A program made the position numbers and the translations under genes. This document shows, one piece after another, positions 37,992-49,400 of a DNA stretch of 64,000 nt (within the stretch, counting starts at the first letter, position 1; every line of letters starts with the position of its first letter). The DNA is from Ulota crispa (lineage: Eukaryota; Streptophyta; Bryopsida; Orthotrichales; Orthotrichaceae). The notes under the pieces are model-generated. The model had not been told where the DNA came from, ran no database searches, and worked only from the letters and a program-made list of their open reading frames with translations. The stretch is from assembly GCA_963920765.1 (NCBI GenBank), contig OY987245.1:5038727-5102726 (forward strand), written 5' to 3'.

Positions 37992-37995
37992 TTAA

Positions 37996-38718
37996 CCCCT
38001 AAAAGACCACTTGTCCCCACGGGGGATAAATGAGATTTTGGGCATGTACTTATGGCTAAACAACTTTGTGTATTTTTTTGAAACTTTTTTTATGGAAGAT
38101 GGGGAATTCAAAGATCTGTGTAGGCATCTAATTTTTACCTCATTTCAACGTTTACTAAAGAAGTTAAAAATGAATTTATGAGAATTTTAGTTCAGTGGGC
38201 ATCCCAAAAACTTTTTTAAAATTTGATTTTTTTTAAAATAAAAATTTGAGTATAGTTCTTTAAACTTACATATATGTGGGAAGCTTTGAATTATTCAATT
38301 CTAATTGATGAGATGAAAGTTATGAGAAGTTTTAGTTTGCGAGTGGGTGTGGAAAATATCAAAACTATGCCTACATGCAAACTAAAACTTCTTATAACTT
38401 TTATCTCATAAATTAGAATTGAACAATTCAAAGCTTCTCACATATACGTAAGTCTAAAGAACTAACCTTAAATTTTTATTTAAAAAAAATTTAATTTTAA
38501 AAAAAGTTTTTGGGTTGCCCGCTGAACTAAACTTCTCATAAATTCATTTTTAACCTCTTCAATAAATGCCGGAATGAGGAAAAAATTAGATGCCTACACA
38601 AATCTTTGAATTCCCCATCTCCCATAAAAGTTTCAAAAAATCAAATAAAGTAGTTTAGCCATAAGTACATGTCCAAAATCTCATTTGTCCCCCGTAGGGA
38701 CAAGTGGTCCTTTATGGG
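37996..38718. mobile_element. TTAA-bounded giant palindrome, family T2, copy 1
   Basis: Bounded by TTAA at 37992-37995 and 38719-38722. The two halves are inverted copies of about 330 bases each: ACCACTTGTCCCCACGGGGG is answered by CCCCCGTAGGGACAAGTGGT, and CTTATGGCTAAAC by GTTTAGCCATAAG. Only about 40 bases at the centre (near 38350) are unpaired. No protein is encoded. Transcription across it would give a long double-stranded RNA. Confidence 0.85.
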
Positions 38719-40683
38719 TTAAAAGATTGAGAACATTGTAAATTCTTAATAAGAAGAGTTATAAGGTGTAATATACAAGAGTATTTAAATGATGATCTTC
38801 AAACATTGGTTTAGAGTAAGATTCTTACATCATATCCTTCAACCGTATTTGAAATTGCACTTATTGTTGTTTATTAATTACTGTGGAAACAAATAATGCA
38901 AGATTCCTTTTAAAGTTGATTATAAATTGAAATTCTTGTTTTTCGGAAGTCACATTCTTTCACGATTTCAATGTTAGATTATGTCTTGTAGTAATTTTTT
39001 AAGATTTTTAATGAGGTTTGTTACTTGAAGCTAAGCTTAAAATATTATTTTGTGAACTCTAGAAAATGGGTTTTCACAATGAACTAAATTTGCACCTCAT
39101 TGAATTACATATTGATTGCAATTTTTTTTTGGAGATTTATACAATCAAACACTAAAATTTTAAACAAAATCTAATAACATGTGAATGAATAAACGATTGA
39201 GTTTATATGTGCATAGGGTTTGTTTGATTTTATTGATTGTTTCAAATTTAAACATCATGTCAAAGCACCCACTCACATTCATTGTCTTTCCATCTTATCT
39301 TAGTTAGTTCACTTTCAGATGGAAGACCAGTAAGATAATTCAATACACTATAAGGGAAAGGGCTCTTAATTGATATAAAGTTGACATAAAATTCTCCAAA
39401 GTGATACTATGACACATTTGGTTCCCTCATTGTGTTAATTTTTGAGATTTTCATAAGTTTGTGTTAGATTTTTGTTAATTACTTCAACGCCAAAATTACA
39501 TTTGTAAATGTTTGTATAAAAGATCATCCATCCAACACTAATTTCATTTGCTTACAAGCTTAGGATGAAAAGAGGAAAAAAAAGAAAAATTACTTAACCC
39601 TGTTCTTCTCCTCAACCATTCTCCAAAACCCTACCATGCTCCCTGTTGCCATTCTCCAAAACCCTAACCTACTCCCCGCCGCTACAACACAAGCATGAGT
39701 GTTGCAGTATCCGCAGCAGCTCTCCTCATCGCTCTTCCTCTTGTGTTTTTTTCTGAGAGTTTACATTTTTTGTTGCTTCTACACCTTACAACAAGCCAAT
39801 TTGCTTTCGATTTGGTAAGCTTTCTCCCACGGTTGTTCCTCCGCGCTCTGCCTAGGGTTTGCTCTTTGTCACACATGCCATAATGTTTTGATGGCAGCTA
39901 AGTTATGTTGTAAGAGATTGTGTTCATGTTTGATCACTAGTTGGTGAATTCCAAGAACTAGGACAAGACTGCCCCTTTTCATGGAACATTCCTAAACTTG
40001 TATGAAAAGGAGAGAAAACAAGTTAGCAATCTCAATTGCACTGTTGGTAAGGTATTTCTTAGCAAAGTCCATTATGAATGTAACACATTGTCTGTTTTCA
40101 GTAGAATGTGATCATGCAATTGTAAGTTGAAAATGTAAGTTTATTGTGAACATAGGGAAGTATTTTCAATGTTCCATCTCGTGCTTAAGGGTTAATGTAA
40201 ATTGCAAATTTCAAGTAGTTTTGATTGTGACACCAAACAATCTATCACGCCCTCTTGTTTTTGAATGGGTACTATTAGTATTACACATAGTTTTTATCAA
40301 CAAGAGAATTTTTGCCTGAAGCCATTTTCTCTGGGTTGCCTAACTTGATCCAACCTTTGGAAGTAGATACCATACCCTCTATATAGCATAGTCGTTTTTG
40401 TCTCACTGGCTGATGATGGAGTTCAATATGTTGAAGATCTGATGAACTCAATGGAGCTCAGGCATTGGATGGCAAAACTACCTCCAATCAAGGTTGCCAG
40501 TTTACCTTGCGGTATATAAGTGTAACTTGAAGTGCCTGGTTGTTGCCCTTTGTGTTGACGATAGACACCACATGAGAAGGACTCAAAGAGAGGAATCTAG
40601 TTTCAACTCCTTTTCTGCCCAATTGCAAGGATGTCCAAGATCTAACTAACTAGCTTGCATAACAGGAGTTGTCAGTTTGGTAT

Positions 40684-40813
40684 ACTAGTAGAAAACTTTG
40701 TTATAGTCAACATAAACTACATGGTGTTTTCTTGTTTCTAAAAGAAAAATTTGCATTAGAAGCAAGAAAACATCATGTAGTTTATGTTAACTTTAACAAA
40801 GTTTTCTTCTAAA
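40684..40813. repeat. Long hairpin with 57-base arms
   Basis: Arms 40684-40740 and 40757-40813 are nearly complementary: GAAAACTTTGTTATAGT is answered by CTTTAACAAAGTTTTC, and CATAAACTACATGGTG by CATCATGTAGTTTATG. The loop is only about 16 bases. The form fits a very short transposable element or a hairpin RNA precursor; there is no target duplication I could assign. Confidence 0.65.
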
Positions 40814-41697
40814 GCTGCTAAAGATCTTGGACCACCAAATTTACAAGGAGACCTAGTGTTGTATTGTTGTGGTGATGCAGGTGCGTGTACACTTGGGTAG
40901 GTATGTTTCAACTATCTCTCCAATTCCTTACGTTCAATGCTGATGATTTCAACTAAGCATTTGTGTCATACAAAGTAGATCGGTGTGAGAATTTATATTA
41001 TAACTTTGATAGAGTTGTTGAGTCAGTGATAGGATTATCCAACAAATTTCTGGCAACTAAAGGTCAAAGATAGTGTATGTAGTTGTATTTACATACTTAT
41101 TTCAGTTTTTGTAGAGTGTTAGTAGTTGTAATTGTGTGTAGAGGAGTTGTCAATTTTGTATGCTTTTTCATTGCACAGCTATCAGTGTTGTCTACTACAC
41201 GTATGTGTGATACATGAAATCCAAAAAGTGAATAGAGTGGAAGCAATTTGTTATATTCAATTACTGTACTTGCAAGTGTTATGTGTGTGCAGAAATGGAC
41301 GATGTAACATTTTATGTAGCCCATGTAATACAAGATCGACTTTTCTCATTGCATATGGAACAATAATTTGTTTTTCTAGAAGTGCATTGCCTTTAGAGTA
41401 TGCAGCTATGCAACAGAATGCATTCCAATTTGGGAGAGGAGCACTCTTAAATGGACCCTTCATAAATTCATGTACTTGCAAACTACACGCATGGGAGACC
41501 TAAACTGGCAACTGCATTGGCCATGGTTCACAAGTGTACTATAAACTTGACAATAGCATGTCAACTATCAACACAGAATTGACATAATTTATGTCAAAAA
41601 GGATGTCCTAGTCACCACATCCTAATCAACACAATATTTGACACAATAATGTTAACTTTGTATGAATTAGGACCATATTCTCCTTGTAATGGCTATC

Positions 41698-41862
41698 ATG
41701 TGGGAGACCCATTGGCTAATTCATTGTCACATGGGAGATTGTTTGGCTAATTCATTGTCACGTGGGAGACCTGTTGTCTAATTCACTATCACGTGGGAGA
41801 CTTGTTGTTTAAATCACTCGCTAATTCATTGTCATGTGGGAGACTTGTTGGTTATTATGTTT
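41698..41862. repeat. Degenerate 31-bp tandem repeat
   Basis: About five units of the pattern CACGTGGGAGACTTGTTG followed by TCTAATTCATTGT, with the first base pairs varying between CATGTG, CACATG and CACGTG. The fourth unit is lengthened. Each unit carries or nearly carries a CACGTG palindrome. Confidence 0.8.
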
Positions 41863-43774
41863 TATTGTTAATACATGTGAATAGCTTGTTCCTTTCAAAA
41901 ATACAGTGATGTGACATACTTAAAGTGAATCTTTTATTTTTCTCTCATTAAGGTAAGAACATCAACAATTGCAACAAAATTTTAGAATATCCATGAATAA
42001 AAAATTTGAATTTGTAATATTTATGTTAACAAACCATAAAATGTTTGTATCACATGTGGTTGTTTTGATTGATGATTATTGTACCTTTGTGGTATTGGAA
42101 TTGCCATTGCAACACTTCCTTATTTTGCTCAAGAAGTATTTTAAATTTAATAATAGATATTTTATTCTCTCTTTTTCTTGAGTGAACATTTATATTTTCT
42201 TATATGATTTTTCTTAATAGTCTATTTTTAATAAATTACTATTTCCTCTGGTTGTGCTCAAAGTTTTTGTAAATGTCTTTTTGAAAACTCTTTAGACAAT
42301 TACAGGGTTGTTCACGACAAAAAAAAAAAAAAAAAAAGATAAAAGGTGTAAAGCATGGCTTTTTTTCTTTTCTTTTTTTCTTGTAAGGCCTTCATCAAAT
42401 CTTTATGAAAACAATTCAATTAACCATTGAGGCACTTAGCGATTAAACAAAAATATCATATTTGCATGTATCTAGCCATGGAAGTTGATAACGTTCTTGA
42501 AGAGCCACACTTTGTTTTATTGACAATTACTTAAAATTTCCAAAATGTCACTTAGATTGAGTATAAATATTGCAATTTATACAAACTATAAACGGCCTTG
42601 TTTCATTCTTGTGGTTCAGTTATTTAAAAGTAGATAGCCAATTAAGCACTTTACTTTGCCAAACTGAATTTTCACATTTACTTTTCAGAGTAATAGCCAA
42701 TAAAGTGATGTCATGTAGCACTATTTGAGCAAAAATTGATATTTTTATACAAAACATACTATCAAGCAACAAACATGTTTTTTCCATTTTCTGTATTAGA
42801 TTTAAGATTTGCATTATAAGTGCTTGTCTCCTTTGCATTAAAGGAGTCAAATTTTTATCTATGCTCAAACTTGAAAATTATTCAATGGTGGTTCCTGAAT
42901 AGAATCAAAGTGGATTGTTTTTCCATTTCTAAGGCAAATATAAAATCTGAAATCAATTTATAACATCAACATGAAGAAAGAGCTATATTTTTCAAATAAA
43001 TTCTATCATCATCTTATATTAATTATAGTTTTTTTTCACATATATATAAAAAAAACTAATAAGACTACATAGGACAATATGTTTGTGATATATAAGTTAC
43101 AGCTATCTGAAATAATATAATATAATAGTGATTTTACTAAATATGTTTATCATGCCAAAAACTAATTTTCATGAAGAAATATGTATTTTACTAAATTTGG
43201 TCATGATCACCCTAACATTAAAATCTCTATAGAAGGAATTTTGAAACTTTTTGGAAATGTTTATTTGAAAGAGGGATGTGCGTATGGATGTCTCCTACGC
43301 AATCAAATCTCAAAACTTCATCATCAATGTTTATTAATCAACTTTCTTGTAAAACTATGATTTTGACACAAAACCATTTACCAAAATAAGATTTTGATTT
43401 TTAGTAACTAAAATTTGATATGCTTAATCAAGATTGCATGAGGATCACATTCTAACAATGTGAGAATGAAATGTCAATATATAATCTTTGTTATACATAC
43501 TTCTTTGAATGCCATAAAAAGGTGGTATGTAGACTTTCTTGATGGTGCTGTATAGGTACATCAAATTTATAACATTCTCAATCTTTATTTCTGATATGAT
43601 AAGATGAATTGTTTAAAACCTTTGATGTGTTTTGATTTGCAATGGCTGAAAAATGGCCCTCTTGAACACAATAAATTGCATAGTTTTTTAAAGTTTCTTG
43701 AACCTGTTTTTATTGCCGCACTTACATTTTACAACATTATTTTACCACAATCACAATTTTGGTAATATATTTAA

Positions 43775-44310
43775 CCCCTAAACGCCCAAGGGGTAAGGGT
43801 AGAACATAGATGCCTTAAAAATTGTTTTTGTAACTACAATGAGGTTTGCTTCAAAAAAGAAAACTAGAATCATGATGTTTAGTAATTCCCCATACGGTCA
43901 AACATACAAAAAAAAAATTCAACTCTTATTTAATGAATTTAGAAACATTCATCATTTAATATTCATCAAAATTACAAATTCTATTCATATAATTTAAAAT
44001 TGGTATGATTGGTTAAAAATAGACATTCTATTCTAAAACCCAAAAATGCAATCTTCTCGAAGGAGTGGACATCATTAGTTTCCCAAAATAGTAAATCTTG
44101 TAATACTAGCAAATACTGAAGTGTTTATTTTTGAAAAAAATTCCTTGATGGAGTTTCACTTGGATTGACATGATTCAAATTGGGTTATGAAGTAGAGTTG
44201 CTTTCCTATTTAATTTTAATTTTAATTTTTTCAAAAAAAGTTCTTTTTTCATTTTGGGCAGACTGCAAAAAGGGCAACAACTAGAAAATGGTTGGTTGGG
44301 CGCTTAGGGG
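43775..44310 (+). mobile_element. TTAA-bounded element, family T6, copy 1
   Basis: TTAA at 43771-43774 on the left and TTGA (a one-base change) at 44311-44314 on the right. The ends are CCCCTAAACGCCCAAGGGG and GGGCGCTTAGGGG. The interior includes CCCATACGGTCAAACAT and TTTAATGAATTTAG, which recur in reverse at 57797-58326. Confidence 0.75.
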
Positions 44311-44455
44311 TTGAATGATGGCATTTTGAAATGTTGCTATATTATACTAACTTTCATATATGTGATTTTTTTCTAAAGCAAAATAATTTTCACATATGTT
44401 TTTTTTTCCCAAAGTGACTGATTCAAATTTTGCTTCCTAATTAGAGAAATCAATG

Positions 44456-44760
44456 TACACTAAATATTGCGTTTAGGTTGCCCCACACTAATTTCTCAAC
44501 TTTTCACACTATATAAATATTTCCAGGTGCTACAGTATTTTTCATCAAATATTGCTGGAGCAAACCATTTTAAAGGGCCTATCAACAGCAATGAAGCTGA
44601 AAAAAGTCAAACTAGTGGCTTCCAAGTCATAAACCATGTGAAAGCTAAATAATTAGTGAGTTGAATAGGCTTCCAAGTGACCAAGTGATGAGTCATGAGG
44701 TAACTCACCAAGGTAAGGCAACCTAATTGTCAAGGCAACCTAAATGCAATATTTTGTGTA
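44456..44760. mobile_element. Family C miniature element, copy 1
   Basis: Left TACACTAAATATTGCGTTTA and right ATGCAATATTTTGTGTA are inverted repeats extending through GGTTGCC/GGCAACC, 27 bases with few mismatches. The interior matches the copy at 27723. Target duplication is not obvious. Confidence 0.8.
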
Positions 44761-44824
44761 ATTAATATGCTTATTTTTCGATGTTTTCTCCTATTCAAAA
44801 CCCCCAAACCTAGTACCCCTTTAA

Positions 44825-45170
44825 CCCTTAAGTGTTGGGTGGGTCACCGTGGCCTGCCCTGAGTTTGGCTTCTACAGTATTTTGCAACTGGTCACCAATA
44901 ATATTGCCTCAGAAAATTGCAAAAGTCAACAGTACATGCTGATTCCATGAAAATTGCAATAAGGACAACTTGAAACTTAACGAGTGATTATGAATTTGGG
45001 TTTTGAAAATTATGAGTGTATTTGATGAATTTTATTTTTGCTTTCCGTGATGCACTATGCATTTATGATCACTTCTGAAAAGAAATCAGATCAAAACCAG
45101 TTTTTTTCAGGGATATAGTGACTTTTTTCGGAGGCAAAGGACATTTTTCGTCCGGGCCTACGTTTAGGGG
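44825..45170. mobile_element. TTAA-bounded element, family T1, copy 4
   Basis: TTAA at both borders (44821-44824 and 45171-45174). The ends are CCCTTAAGTGTTGGG and GCCTACGTTTAGGGG. It shares GGGTCACCGTGGCCTGCCC with copy 1 and has the near-terminal GGACATTTTTCGTCC hairpin. It is not coding. Confidence 0.85.
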
Positions 45171-45443
45171 TTAAGCTTGGAGATAAGCGTTGCTATTTCA
45201 TTTCATTGACCTGACCTGGAAGTTACAGTAAGAATAAATAGTTTCCTTTTTTGGAAAAGCCAATTGCTGCTGTGGCCTGAGCTGACTTGGATGATTGTGG
45301 GGTGAACACGTGGCCACGCAGCCAAACTTTTCCACCATGAGGGTCCTGTTTTACCGCGGTCAACTTCTTTTTTGTGTACCTCACTGTGCCAGAAAAAAAA
45401 GGGCTGCTCACCAGTGAAAGTATTTTGGATGAAGTGGCCTTAA

Positions 45444-45566
45444 GGTATGTTCACACTTGGCGTTAAGAGGGGTAATAGCAAGGGAAAATTAGATGTATTT
45501 GGACATATCTTTAGATTACATTCATATTGCTAATATCTCTCCTAACATCAAGTGTGAACATATCAT
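45444..45566. mobile_element. Short miniature element with TATGTTCACACTTG ends
   Basis: The left GGTATGTTCACACTTGGCG is mirrored by CATCAAGTGTGAACATATC. The whole is about 120 bp; the inner arms also pair partly (AGCAAGGGA, AATATCTCTCC are unpaired). No target duplication could be assigned with certainty. Confidence 0.65.
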
Positions 45567-45881
45567 TAGCTTTTTTTTCTAACTAAAAAATGGTTGAGTA
45601 GCAAGTATAGCTATATTTTTTTACATGTGTAAAGTTGGATGCTTTCAACCTTCTATCAAAACTAAATCTCATGATTGCTTTGTGAGAAATTAGAATATTG
45701 CACTAGTAGGATGAGGTGACATCAAGTGGAACCCTAAAAATCGGGCTCCTACTCCCAAACCCATGTATAAAAGTTGACTAAACATTTTACATCTTTTCAA
45801 AAAACACTATAGAACAATAAGCCACAGCAATTTTGATGTAGCAAAAAAGCGGTAATTAGCACAAAACGTTTTCACTGCTGG

Positions 45882-46033
45882 CACTATAAGGAAAATTGTC
45901 CAAAATGACAAAAGTATGTCCTAACCAACGTGGCTAAATCTACATAAATTGTCCAATTTGACAACCTTTTTTGTTATTTTGGACACATTTAATCAATTTG
46001 AACATGTCAATTAAGACACAATTTTTTGTAGTG
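45882..46033. mobile_element. CACTA-like miniature element, family D, copy 2
   Basis: Ends CACTATAAGGAAAATTGTCC and ACACAATTTTTTGTAGTG. The trinucleotide TGG stands on both sides (45879-45881 and 46034-46036), the 3-bp duplication expected of CACTA elements. It is a relative of the copy at 3336. Confidence 0.8.
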
Positions 46034-46369
46034 TGGTCACCACAGTGTCTCTCTGCATTTTAAAATTGTTGGGTTTTTAAAGTACAAAAACAAATATTAA
46101 AATACATTTTCATGTGCCGTTGCGGATGTTTTTGTTTGATGGATGACAAAATCATATTTTGTAGGACGGAAAAGTCATTTTTTATTTAATTTTAAAAAAG
46201 TGACCTTAGAGATGTCATCCATCGAGGAAGGTAAAAAATAAACTCACTAATGTGTTCATATTAAATTCATAAAAGGGGTGTTTGGCCTCACTTTGTCTTC
46301 TTGTAATTTTCATGAGGGCATGGAGCAACAATGCATGCTAATTTTGCAATTCTTGGCAAATAGTATTAA

Positions 46370-47293
46370 CCCGTAAACACTCAAGTGGTCTCTTGGGGCC
46401 AAGTAGAGTTTTGGGCATGTACTTAGAGCTAAACTATTTTGTGTGATTTTTTGAAACTTTTGTGAAAGATGGGGAGTTCAAAGATCTGCATGGGCATCTA
46501 TTTTTTTCTTCATTTTGACATTTATTGAAGAAGTTATGCATGAATTTCTGAAAATTAGGGGAGAATCAAGGAGCCCAAAAAAATGCATTTAAAATAATAA
46601 TAATCTAAAAATTGGTTCTTTAGTTTTACGTACACGTGGGAAGCTTTGAATCACTCAATTTTGATTGATGAGGTGAAAGTTATGAGAACTTTTGGTTTGT
46701 TGGTAGGTATGGGACTCCCAAATCTTCATCCTTTTGCCCCTTGTAAGATTTGGTGCTTTACTTTTTTAAGCTCTTAGTGTATTTGTTTTTTGACTTTTTT
46801 TTCCCAACTGTTGTAGCCTTGGTCTTCACCGTTTGGATCAAGGCAATTCAAATTTCTCAATTTTACACAAATCCTTCAATTTTGCCTAGTGTATATGCAA
46901 ATTTCATGACCTTATGGCATTGCAAGATTTTACAAAGTATGATTCACACATCCAATTCATTCAAAAATTCTCCCACACTTACCTAACTTGATCTTCTACA
47001 TGGGAAAAATAAACCTCAACTTTGCATAGAGCAATTTTTTTGATATAGGAGCGGTTAAAGGCTTTTGAAATTTTTGTGTAGCACAGAAAAAACTATATTT
47101 TTCTCTTCAAATGTCAATATCTCACTCCTCTACATCTAGAATGAGCCAATTTTTTTCTCACAAGTACCTCCCATAGTCTAGGGCAAGATCCTATGGTTGG
47201 ATTTCCAAAAAAGATTTTTTTCCTACCTTCATTCCCCCAAAAGTGGCAGTTTTTAGTGAATTTCGCAGAAAAAAGGGCTTGGACCTTCAGGGG
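46370..47293. mobile_element. TTAA-bounded element, family T2, copy 2 (longer form)
   Basis: TTAA at 46366-46369 and 47294-47297. The first 340 bases follow the left arm of the 37996 copy, sharing GTTTTGGGCATGTACTTA and TTCAAAGATCTGC. The remainder is unrelated and ends CCTTCAGGGG. It is therefore not a full palindrome. It appears to lie inside a reversed T1 fragment. Confidence 0.65.
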
Positions 47294-47455
47294 TTAAATT
47301 TTGTGAGCACTTTCCTACAATTGCCTTACGCCACAATGACCGTCTTATTGTCCATGGGTTAAAAATAATTGTTGGAACTTGACTCCAAATTGAAATGGTT
47401 GTTTTAGGTAAATCTAAGGCTACATAATCTTACTGCCTAGGTCCACTTCATTTAA

Positions 47456-48121
47456 CCCTTAAAATTTTCACCCAAAATGGGTTGATCATTTTTTAGATGG
47501 TCATTTATGAACTTAGGAATGTAAAGAGTCACTTGAAATTTGACTCATTTGAAAGAGAAACAAATTAGCTTTGTAGTGGTGTTTTCAATTTTCAAAGAAG
47601 AGTCACTATTGAATTTAAAAAAAATTCAAACCATGGGTGGTCTTGGAGTTGTAGTGTTAATTAAATTTTGGCCCTAGATTTGTGAAAATCTTCTATTTTG
47701 CTCACAATTTTTGAAATTTAAGGGTGAAGTGGTCACTATTGCAAGACCATTTTCTCACCTATTTTTTACCTTAAAAATACAAGACTTGTTTCTATGCATC
47801 TGGAACTTGGTTACCTTGAGAATGAGCATAAGATGCCAACTTTTTAAATGTTACGTGTCCAAAAGAGCCAATCAAAGCACAATTTCAACTACTCCAAAAT
47901 ATTGGTTTCCTTGTAGTACGTTTTACATTTCTTCAATAATTTTCCAATCTAACTCTTGGATTGAAACCAAACTTTGTAGAGATGATAAGGACTTGGCTTT
48001 CTACAAGATATTACAGTTACTTTGGCCTAAAAATGACTCATTGTACTTCAAGCTTTCACCCTTTCACAACTTACAAAATCAAGATTCTAAACACTTTCAA
48101 AGTGGTTGAAAAATTTAAGGG
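47456..48121. mobile_element. TTAA-bounded element, family T3
   Basis: Ends CCCTTAAAATTTTCACCC and GGTTGAAAAATTTAAGGG form an 18-base terminal inverted repeat with few mismatches. TTAA lies at 47452-47455 and 48122-48125. The interior has an open frame at 47711-48109 without any recognisable domain, so I do not call it a gene. Confidence 0.7.
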
Positions 48122-48125
48122 TTAA

Positions 48126-48361
48126 CCCTTGAATGACCAAGCAGCCCTTTGCGACCAATACAATATGGAATATTTTTCTTGTATTTGGAATGCATCTACA
48201 CCTTTATTACATTTGAGATCAACAAAAAAATTAGAGTATAGATCAATGCTATTCTAATGAGGTAGTCAAGGTCCCAAATTAAAACTTTTTATTGGTAGCA
48301 AATGCCACTTATATAGTAGCATACATACTATGTATTGTGTAGTAGCTAGGTATTTTAAGGG
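48126..48361. mobile_element. TTAA-bounded element, family T4
   Basis: Ends CCCTTGAATGACC and GGTATTTTAAGGG, with TTAA at 48122-48125 (shared with the element before it) and 48362-48365. It is 236 bp long and non-coding. Confidence 0.6.
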
Positions 48362-48798
48362 TTAAAGTTGGCCCAATGCTCAATCCAATGGACCATCGAA
48401 TTTACCATCAAAAATTGAATCAATTCCCAACTTGATTCTGTTTGACCCAAATTTTTTTTTTTGTCATGAATTCACATTTTGGTATCAAAAATTTGATACA
48501 CAAGCAACCACGTCATCACCAAAACCTAATCGTGCTAGCTCTTAATATAAAACCTTGAGACTCAATTGATGTCCCAATCCTATGCTTTTTAGCAATCCTA
48601 TTGCTTCATTTTTAGGTTTTTAAAATTGAAGAATCACAAATCATTTTTAAAAAAAAAACCCCTTATTCTTGAAACAAATTCCCACTTTCTCGACACCTAG
48701 ATTTCTAAAAAGTTTGGTCATGTGACTTTTCAAAAGCAATCCTTGAATTAGGATTTGGGACACGAAATAGAACTAAAGACAAATTTCAGTGCTTTCTG

Positions 48799-49188
48799 GA
48801 AATTGATATGTCTATCACACCCTTTTAGCTATTCTACCACACCCCTGAGGTGAATTTTAGATTTCTACCATCAAAAAGCTGAATTTGAGAATTTGGAATT
48901 CAGATTTAGATTGAGAGACCGTGATATAGTCTAGAATCATAAAAAGGTTCTAATTGAATAACACTCAATGAAAAGCTTATTTTTTTTATTAACGAAAGTA
49001 AAAAGTAATAATTTTCCCCAAACTAAGCTTTTTCATTGGGTGTTGTTCAATTACAACCTTTTTTCTGTGGTCATGACAAAATCAAGGTTTCTAAGTTCAA
49101 ACTTGAATTCCAAATTCTCAAATTCAGCTTTTCAATGGTAGAAATCTAAAATTTACCCCAGGGATGTGTGGTAGATATATCAATCCCC
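48799..49188. mobile_element. Foldback miniature element, family A, copy 4
   Basis: Begins GAAATTGATATGTCTATCAC and ends GTAGATATATCAATCCCC. The interior has TACCATCAAAAAGCTGAAT and its mirror, and ACACTCAATGAAAAGCTT with its mirror. Flanking 9-mers agree only in part, suggesting an older insertion. It lies just upstream of the RVE8-like gene leader. Confidence 0.75.
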
Positions 49189-49400
49189 ATAGTTTCTGAA
49201 TTATAAGAATTCCGGGCATCAACGCCACCTGTCACATTTCGGGAATATAGTGAGACTTCGAACACAGGGTGAATTGCTGCCCGTAAGATAAGTGTAAACA
49301 AGTTTACTGGGCTGGAGGGGGGCCAGCTGGACTGACGCCAGGCGTCAGGCTGTAAGCCATAGCCACACCTGCGGTGATGCCCTTGCGTATGGCCATGTGT

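Larger units (their letters stand above)
34933..49400. other. Gene-free AT-rich region with many small elements
   Basis: About 14 kb without a supportable gene. Besides the listed elements, GC-richer pockets at 36540-37540 and 39600-39890 look less like the surrounding DNA. The second has repeated CTCCAAAACCCTA phrases, an AAACCCTAA telobox and a 62-codon frame from 39695, but no recognisable domain. A frame at 35770-36003 (77 codons) and one at 41132-41503 (123 codons) also match nothing I know. An A-run lies at about 42319-42337. DNA before 35300 probably includes the ACLB 3' untranslated region. Confidence 0.55.

Noticed and set aside
39595-40194. Further TTAA-CCC...GGG-TTAA element
   Set aside because: TTAACCC and GGGTTAA occur at suitable spacing, but the termini share no inverted repeat beyond them and the interior matches no other copy.
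47711-48109. 132-codon frame inside a TTAA element as a candidate transposase
   Set aside because: It is too short for a transposase and shows no catalytic or zinc-binding motif.
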